Below the pieces are notes generated by a model, which did not search any database, was not told the origin of the DNA, and saw only the letters and a program-made list of their open reading frames with translations. This document shows, piece after piece, positions 6,499 to 10,404 of a stretch of 10,404 nucleotides of DNA; position 1 is the first letter of the stretch, and each line of letters begins with the position of its first letter. The translations under genes and the position numbers were made by a program. Location: positions 1-10,404 of the forward strand of contig DAOVXH010000045.1 of NCBI GenBank assembly GCA_030636255.1, given 5' to 3'. The stretch comes from Methanomassiliicoccales archaeon (GTDB taxonomy: Archaea; Thermoplasmatota; Thermoplasmata; SG8-5).

Positions 6499-6539
6499 GT
6501 AATCTACTCCGGCCTGCGTTTCCAAGAACGAAAGCGGGA

Positions 6540-6550
6540 TATACTAAAAA
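6540..6550. promoter_or_regulatory. TATA-like box between DUF454 and M29 copy 2
   Basis: TATACTAAAAA reads as a TATA element on both strands (TTTTTAGTATA on the minus strand). On the plus strand, the expected start is about 26 bp downstream near 6569, giving a very short leader carrying the GTGAT box before the ATG at 6576. On the minus strand, the expected start is near 6519, which favours the internal TTG at 6498 for the DUF454 gene. The spacer holds no other obvious promoter. Confidence 0.4.
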
Positions 6551-6567
6551 CCTATTCCGGGAATTCA

Positions 6568-6572
6568 GTGAT
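6568..6572 (+). promoter_or_regulatory. GTGAT ribosome binding site of second M29 gene
   Basis: GTGAT, then ACC, then ATG at 6576: the same element and spacing as at 4795-4799 before copy 1. It sets the start at 6576 rather than at the upstream in-frame ATG at 6465, which would overlap the divergent DUF454 gene and lacks homology to copy 1. Confidence 0.6.
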
Positions 6573-6575
6573 ACC

Positions 6576-7679
6576 ATGGCAGACCCACGTATAGAGAAAC
6601 TGGCTAAGTTGACTGTGAAATATTCTATTGATGTTAAGAAAGGCGATACCGTGCTAATAGCGGCTCCTACAGTATCAGAACCACTGGCACTTGAGATGTA
6701 CAGAGAAGTTCTCAGGGCTGGCGGCCATCCCATAATGCAGCCTGTCTTTGAAAGGGCTTCCGAGATATATTATGAGGAGGCAAAGCCACATCAACTGGAC
6801 CATATGTCTCAGTACAAGAAATACCTGTACAAGAACATCGACGGTCTTATCAGCATAATGGCCGATGAAAATACCAGGGCACTGTCAAATGCAGACCCAA
6901 AGAAGATGGTCAGAAACGCCAAGGCCAGTTCCGAGCTTCAGGAGATATTTATGAACCGCTCTGCCAAGGGTGAGCTCAAATGGTGCGGTTTGCCATATCC
7001 AACTTCAGCAATGGCACAGGAGGCCAGCATGTCACTTTCAGAATATGAGAACTTTGTTTATAGCTCATGCCTGGTTGACAAGAGAGACCCGGTTGCCGAG
7101 TGGAAGAAGATTTCAAAGGTTCAGGAAAAGATGATAAAATATCTGGACAAGGTTAGCAAGCTGGAGTTCTACGGCGAAGACACTGATTTGAAGATGTCTG
7201 TTAAAGGCCGCAAATGGATAAACTGCGATGGTAAATTTAATATGCCAGACGGTGAGGTATTCACAGGCCCGGTGGAGAACAGTGTTGAAGGTAAGATAAG
7301 ATTCACATTCCCAAGCATACACATGGGCAATGAAGTTGAGGACATTACCATGGAGTTCAAGAAGGGTAAAATCGTAAAGGCCCATGCCGAGAAAGGCAAT
7401 AAACTTCTCCAGAACATCATCAAGATAGATGAGGGAGCCAGCCGTCTGGGAGAGGTTGCTATTGGAACCAATCATGGCATCAAGAAATTCACTAAAAGCA
7501 TATTATTTGATGAGAAGCTTGGCGGTACAATCCACATGGCCATTGGAATGGCATATCCAGAGACCAAGGCAAAGAACAAGTCAGCTATACACTGGGATAT
7601 GATTAAAGATATGAAGAGGAACGCTGAAATCATTGCTGATGGTGAAGTTATTTACAAGAACGGAAAATGGTTGAAGTAA
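6576..7679 (+). CDS. M29 family metallo-aminopeptidase, copy 2 (intact)
   Basis: A 367-residue cytoplasmic aminopeptidase of the M29 (PepS/AmpT, thermophilic aminopeptidase) family, predicted to release N-terminal residues from peptides using a two-metal site. The N-terminal domain (about 1-180) has MADPRIEKLAKL, EPLALEMYRE, AGGHPIM and CLVDKRDPVAEWKK. The C-terminal catalytic domain has Glu227 (GEVF), Glu293 (LGEVAIG), His320 (TIHMAIG), Tyr327, His339 and Asp341 (AIHWD), all as expected for the family. It is somewhat shorter than the roughly 400-residue bacterial members. Starting here matches copy 1 exactly (MADPR) and uses the GTGAT box at 6568-6572; the frame stays open upstream to an ATG at 6465, but that extension is not homologous. 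It is clearly a diverged duplicate of the gene at 4803-5927 and the only uninterrupted M29 copy here. Its stop abuts the convergent gene with no spacer. Confidence 0.95.
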   Translation: MADPRIEKLAKLTVKYSIDVKKGDTVLIAAPTVSEPLALEMYREVLRAGGHPIMQPVFERASEIYYEEAKPHQLDHMSQYKKYLYKNIDGLISIMADENTRALSNADPKKMVRNAKASSELQEIFMNRSAKGELKWCGLPYPTSAMAQEASMSLSEYENFVYSSCLVDKRDPVAEWKKISKVQEKMIKYLDKVSKLEFYGEDTDLKMSVKGRKWINCDGKFNMPDGEVFTGPVENSVEGKIRFTFPSIHMGNEVEDITMEFKKGKIVKAHAEKGNKLLQNIIKIDEGASRLGEVAIGTNHGIKKFTKSILFDEKLGGTIHMAIGMAYPETKAKNKSAIHWDMIKDMKRNAEIIADGEVIYKNGKWLK

Positions 7680-8222
7680 TTATTCGAGCCAGTCTTTATT
7701 CTCCTGGTACAGGTAATAATCCAGTTGAACTCTCTGATTTTTAAGAGTGAAGCCAGGATATGGTTTTCTTAGAAAGCGTGGAATCAATCTTCGAACCATG
7801 ATTATTGAAAATACGGCTATTGAGATTACTAGTCCCACTTTTGGTTCCGTATCATTTTGGGTAATAATAAAATAGCTAAAAGCGCTTAAAATCGATGCAA
7901 TAATTAATGAAGGCAAAATACGTATTTTTGCTTTTTTATCAATCCAGAGATTATACTTCAACATGATATCCCCTTCAACTTGTTTAATCTCCAAAGCGCC
8001 TCCCAAGGCAGGAACTGCAGGATGATGTGTGTTTCCTTCTCTGTCCTTTACTTCATCATATTTGGATCTTGTTCTTTTAACCTTGAATTCGGCAGTATTT
8101 TCAATATTGGTCTTGGTTATCTTGATTGCATTCCATTTTTCCAGTCTGGACAGATAATCACTGAAGCTATATTCATCAGCCTTGCACAGAACTTTCCATT
8201 CCCCAATGTCCACGTCTTCCAT
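7680..8222 (-). CDS. Unrecognised two-helix membrane protein
   Basis: I do not recognise a family. The 180-residue product has a soluble N-terminal part (about 1-100) that is charged, with basic stretches such as KVKRTRSKYDEVKDREGN and a short hydrophobic patch PALGGALEI. Two adjacent membrane segments follow at about 102-121 and 128-145. The basic juxtamembrane RRLIPRFLRKPYPGF (144-158) leads into a tyrosine-rich tail (LDYYLYQENKDW). The frame opens at TTG 8234, but the ATG at 8222 is preferred because GAGGG (8228-8232) lies 5 nt ahead of it. It follows the RuvC-like gene by 34 nt and meets M29 copy 2 tail-to-tail. Coding is supported by the Shine-Dalgarno sequence, the length and the membrane topology. 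Confidence 0.7.
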   Translation of the reverse strand: MEDVDIGEWKVLCKADEYSFSDYLSRLEKWNAIKITKTNIENTAEFKVKRTRSKYDEVKDREGNTHHPAVPALGGALEIKQVEGDIMLKYNLWIDKKAKIRILPSLIIASILSAFSYFIITQNDTEPKVGLVISIAVFSIIMVRRLIPRFLRKPYPGFTLKNQRVQLDYYLYQENKDWLE

Positions 8223-8241
8223 ACATTCCCTCAATGCTGAA

Positions 8242-8248
8242 TATATAT
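8242..8248 (-). promoter_or_regulatory. TATATAT box upstream of the two-helix membrane protein
   Basis: ATATATA/TATATAT at 8242-8248 lies 20-26 bp before the ATG at 8222 in an A+T-rich 34-bp spacer. It suggests the gene may have its own promoter, but the expected start would then fall at or next to the ATG, which does not fit the visible GAGGG site. Read-through from the upstream gene is equally possible. Confidence 0.3.
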
Positions 8249-8256
8249 TGTATTAA

Positions 8257-8832
8257 TTAATCCTTCTGGCTCCGTGCAATCCGCACAGCCGAATCCTCAT
8301 GATTCCGATTTTTGGAGGTGCTAGCCTCGTCCACAATCTCCACAAGGTCAAAGCTGCCTGACACCATCTCTATAATCTGGTCTCGTTCCTCTGGTGCGCC
8401 GTCGCCTATCTTCAAAATGCACTGGCTGAAAGAATAATCCGATAAAATGCTGAAAATAATATCTGCTGCATGGGCGGTGTTCTGGGCCTGTCTTGTTTCA
8501 ATTATCTTGTCATTGCTCAGGGCTGCAATTCCTGGCATTGGGCCAGGGTCAACACCTATAACAAGAATCTGAGATTCATCCAAATCACTCATTGCCTGCT
8601 TTGCCTTTCTCACATCTGTTTCCATGTCTGTTACAGATAATTTGGGCTCAAATTCTATGGTCCCCAGCTCATCCGGTGATGTGAGTATAACCCCTATATC
8701 ATGTGGAATTGTTCTTTCAAAGTCCAGCATACGAAATCCGAGATTTCTGGATTTGAGATATTCCATTAGGTCATAATAAAGTCTTACATCTCTCGTTAAA
8801 ACACCAATCAATTTATTATCTGGTTCCAGCAA
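8257..8832 (-). CDS. Archaeal RuvC/RNase H-fold protein (predicted nuclease-like)
   Basis: A 191-residue protein resembling a conserved archaeal family of unknown function. Residues 1-60 form a small N-terminal domain (IGVLTRDVRLYYDLMEYL, then IPHDIGVILTSPDE). Residues about 88-191 look like an RNase H/RuvC-type fold: the first strand VIGVDPGPMPGIAAL (91-105) carries Asp95, followed by IGDGAPEERDQII (142-154), EIVDEAST (165-172) with Asp168/Glu169, and HEDSAVRIA (178-186) with Asp180. This spacing of acidic residues recalls the RuvC catalytic set, so structure-specific nuclease activity is plausible but unproven. It starts at TTG 8832. TGAGGT (8839-8844) overlaps the stop of the upstream gene and lies 6 nt ahead, giving good support for this rare start and for translational coupling. 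Confidence 0.75.
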   Translation of the reverse strand: MLEPDNKLIGVLTRDVRLYYDLMEYLKSRNLGFRMLDFERTIPHDIGVILTSPDELGTIEFEPKLSVTDMETDVRKAKQAMSDLDESQILVIGVDPGPMPGIAALSNDKIIETRQAQNTAHAADIIFSILSDYSFSQCILKIGDGAPEERDQIIEMVSGSFDLVEIVDEASTSKNRNHEDSAVRIARSQKD

Positions 8833-8841
8833 AACAAGACC

Positions 8842-9360
8842 TCAGATAAACTGTGAAAAATCATAGCCACAGACAGAACACTGGCTGTCATGTGGGTCTA
8901 TCTGGGCTCCGCATAGCTCACATCTTGGGGTGGTATCGACTTCTTCCTCCTCTTCAGGAAGGAAAAGCGTGCCTATTAGCTCCTTGGAGCCTTCCCACTC
9001 GTCCATGTCCCCTGTCCAGTTCCTGCACTGTTCCCAGAAGTTCTCTTCAACAATATCCACTGTTCGCTCTATCTTGCTCTGGAGCTTCACATCTGCCTTG
9101 CCATTGTAGATTATAGCCAGATAAATATGGTCTCCCAGCTCGATGAAAAGGTTCCTGTCTTCAAACTCAAGGCGCTTTAGCGACCACTCGCCGGCACCGA
9201 ATGTATCCTTAACAAAACTCTGAATTGCGGTTAGCATGCCAGCTACTATGTCAAAATCCTGGTCATCTTCGCCCTTTGCATTGGAGTATGCTATGAGGCA
9301 ACCGCTCTTGTGTACCAGGAATGCTTCCTGGATTTGCGGAGAATCATCGTCCATTCCCAT
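8842..9360 (-). CDS. Roadblock-like sensor domain protein with C-terminal zinc ribbon
   Basis: A 172-residue protein. Residues about 8-108 look like a roadblock/longin-type domain of the kind common in archaea: EAFLVHKSGCLIAYS (12-26), DIVAGMLTAIQSFVKDTF (37-54), LEFEDRNLFIELGDHIYLA (64-82), then a helix LQSKIERTVDIVEE. An acidic linker (PEEEEEVD) leads to a zinc ribbon: CELC (147-150) and CSVC (161-164) with GYDF. Such domains commonly act as small regulatory or scaffold modules; the partner and signal are unknown. The roadblock call rests on pattern, while the zinc ribbon is plain. The ATG at 9360 is preceded by AAGGA at 9370-9374. It shares a tight 9-nt junction with the RuvC-like gene, so the two products probably work together. 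Confidence 0.7.
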   Translation of the reverse strand: MGMDDDSPQIQEAFLVHKSGCLIAYSNAKGEDDQDFDIVAGMLTAIQSFVKDTFGAGEWSLKRLEFEDRNLFIELGDHIYLAIIYNGKADVKLQSKIERTVDIVEENFWEQCRNWTGDMDEWEGSKELIGTLFLPEEEEEVDTTPRCELCGAQIDPHDSQCSVCGYDFSQFI

Positions 9361-9400
9361 TATGAATCGTCCTTGCTCGATTGGGTATAATCCCTTTCAA

Positions 9401-9408
9401 TATAAAAA
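9401..9408 (-). promoter_or_regulatory. TATA box for the roadblock/RuvC-like gene pair
   Basis: TTTTTATA on the minus strand lies about 41-48 bp before the ATG at 9360. The expected start near 9378 gives a leader of about 18 nt containing AAGGA (9370-9374), a normal Shine-Dalgarno position. This makes the pair independent of the upstream dnaJ transcript. Confidence 0.5.
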
Positions 9409-9419
9409 CTGTGCCAAAT

Positions 9420-10404
9420 CTACTTCTTTTTCTTGCCTGGCTTGGTCTTTCCACCAACTGCTGCAAACTCTTTCAGGATACGTTTTTGCTCGCTGTTCAG
9501 CTTCTCTGGGACAGCAACGTTCACAAGGACGTGCAAATCCCCGTTTCCTCGGCCTTGAAGGCTAGGCATGCCTTTTCCCCTGAGCCGGAACATAGTGCCC
9601 GGTTGAGTGCCTGCAGGTATCTTCATCTTGGCATTACCATCAATGGTCTTGACCACTATCTCATCGCCAAGGGCTGCTTGAACAAAATTAACATCCACAT
9701 CAGTGATAAGATGTGTTCCTTCCCTGCGGAATGTTGGGTCAGATTGAACATGAACTATAACATAGAGGTCTCCAGAAGGGCCTCCGCGCATTCCTGCCTC
9801 TCCTTCTCCACGGAGCCGAAGTCTTGTGCCAGTATCTGCACCTGGGGGAATGCTAACCTCTATCTTGCTGGTCTTTGGAACTGAACCTTGGCCTTGACAT
9901 TTCTGGCATTTCTTTTCTATTATCTGGCCTACGCCACGGCATGCCTGGCAGGCTCCTATTGAAATGAATTGACTGTAACCACGCTGCTGCACATTCTTAA
10001 CCTGGCCGCTTCCATGGCATGTCTGGCATGTTAATGGTGAAGTACCTTTTTCCGCACCAGTTCCGGCACATTCCTTGCACTTCTTTCTGTGTGGTATTTC
10101 GATATTTTGCAGAACCCCTTTTGCAGCTTCCTTGAGTGATATCTGAATATCATATCTCAGGTCGCTTCCCCTGGCTGGTCCAGTTTGCGGGCGTCGTCTT
10201 CTCCCGCCTCCGAAAAAGCTGTCAAATATCGAACCTCCAAAGAAGTCCCCGAAAATATCACTGATGTCTGCCTGATGGGTGAAATCATTCCACTGGAAAC
10301 CGTCTCCGCCAAATGCACCATTCAGTCCAGAGTGACCGTACTGGTCATATGTTTGCCGCTTTTTAGGGTCTGCCAGTACCTCATAAGCTTCACTGAGCTC
10401 CTTG
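9420..10404 (-). CDS. dnaJ: Chaperone protein DnaJ (Hsp40), N-terminus off window
   Basis: Co-chaperone that delivers unfolded clients to DnaK and stimulates its ATPase; cytoplasmic. The open frame enters from the right edge and gives 327 residues. What remains of the J domain is helices III-IV (KELSEAYEVLADPKKRQTYD); the HPD motif lies outside the window. A Gly/Phe-rich linker follows (DISDIFGDFFGG, then a GGGRRRR patch). Next come four CXXCXGXG zinc-binding motifs (CKECAGTG, CQTCHGSG, CQACRGVG, CQKCQGQG), then the two substrate-binding beta domains (IPPGADTG, LRLRGEGEAG, GDLYV, IPAGTQPGT, LRGKGMPSL, GNGDLHV) and a lysine-rich end. This is a type I DnaJ of normal length. It ends with TAG. 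In archaea the DnaK system is generally considered bacterial in origin; dnaK and grpE may lie to the right, which cannot be seen. Confidence 0.97.
   Translation of the reverse strand, partial: KELSEAYEVLADPKKRQTYDQYGHSGLNGAFGGDGFQWNDFTHQADISDIFGDFFGGSIFDSFFGGGRRRRPQTGPARGSDLRYDIQISLKEAAKGVLQNIEIPHRKKCKECAGTGAEKGTSPLTCQTCHGSGQVKNVQQRGYSQFISIGACQACRGVGQIIEKKCQKCQGQGSVPKTSKIEVSIPPGADTGTRLRLRGEGEAGMRGGPSGDLYVIVHVQSDPTFRREGTHLITDVDVNFVQAALGDEIVVKTIDGNAKMKIPAGTQPGTMFRLRGKGMPSLQGRGNGDLHVLVNVAVPEKLNSEQKRILKEFAAVGGKTKPGKKKK

Noticed and set aside
6465..6575. Longer start for M29 copy 2 at ATG 6465 adding 37 residues
   Set aside because: The extension overlaps the divergent DUF454 gene, has no counterpart in copy 1, and the GTGAT box directly precedes the ATG at 6576.
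9420..9992. Short dnaJ gene starting at an internal GTG near 9992
   Set aside because: The same frame continues upstream through the remaining zinc-finger motifs, the Gly/Phe linker and the end of the J domain to the window edge; the true start lies outside.

Overview
The window looks like a chromosomal segment of an archaeon, most plausibly a euryarchaeote close to Thermoplasmatota; the lineage is inference. The archaeal signs are an archaeal-type peptidyl-tRNA hydrolase (Pth2), a DUF99 protein, an archaeal RuvC-like 'VDPGP' family, archaeal TATA-box spacing (one gene appears leaderless), and Shine-Dalgarno sequences that match either the GGAGG or the GTGAT part of the anti-SD complement. 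Every base lies in or near a recognisable gene. The longest gene-free stretch is 184 bp (5928-6111).

Layout. (1) 1-2169, minus: the N-terminal 723 residues of a large secreted GLUG-repeat surface protein that runs off the left edge. (2) 2276-5927, plus: a tightly packed cluster of RNase Z, a DUF1616 membrane protein, Pth2, DUF99 and a first M29 aminopeptidase. The aminopeptidase is cut exactly in the middle by an in-frame TAG. (3) 6112-6498, minus: a small DUF454 membrane protein. (4) 6576-7679, plus: a second, intact M29 aminopeptidase paralogous to the first. (5) 7680-9360, minus: an unrecognised two-helix membrane protein, a RuvC/RNase H-fold protein, and a roadblock-like protein with a zinc ribbon. 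(6) 9420-10404, minus: dnaJ, missing its first residues at the right edge.

The genes mix RNA and translation housekeeping (tRNA 3' processing, peptidyl-tRNA recycling), protein turnover and folding (M29 peptidases, DnaJ), membrane proteins and one surface protein. I see no CRISPR array, insertion sequence, tRNA or rRNA.

The observation most worth follow-up is the TAG at 5361-5363. Both flanking halves are in frame, match the downstream paralogue across its whole length, and keep all the M29 metal-ligand and catalytic residues I can identify. The stop falls exactly on a glutamate codon of the paralogue. This could be pyrrolysine or readthrough recoding, a split two-polypeptide enzyme, a very recent nonsense mutation, or a sequence error. 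TAG also serves as the normal terminator of this same gene and of dnaJ, so TAG is not simply reassigned throughout the genome.
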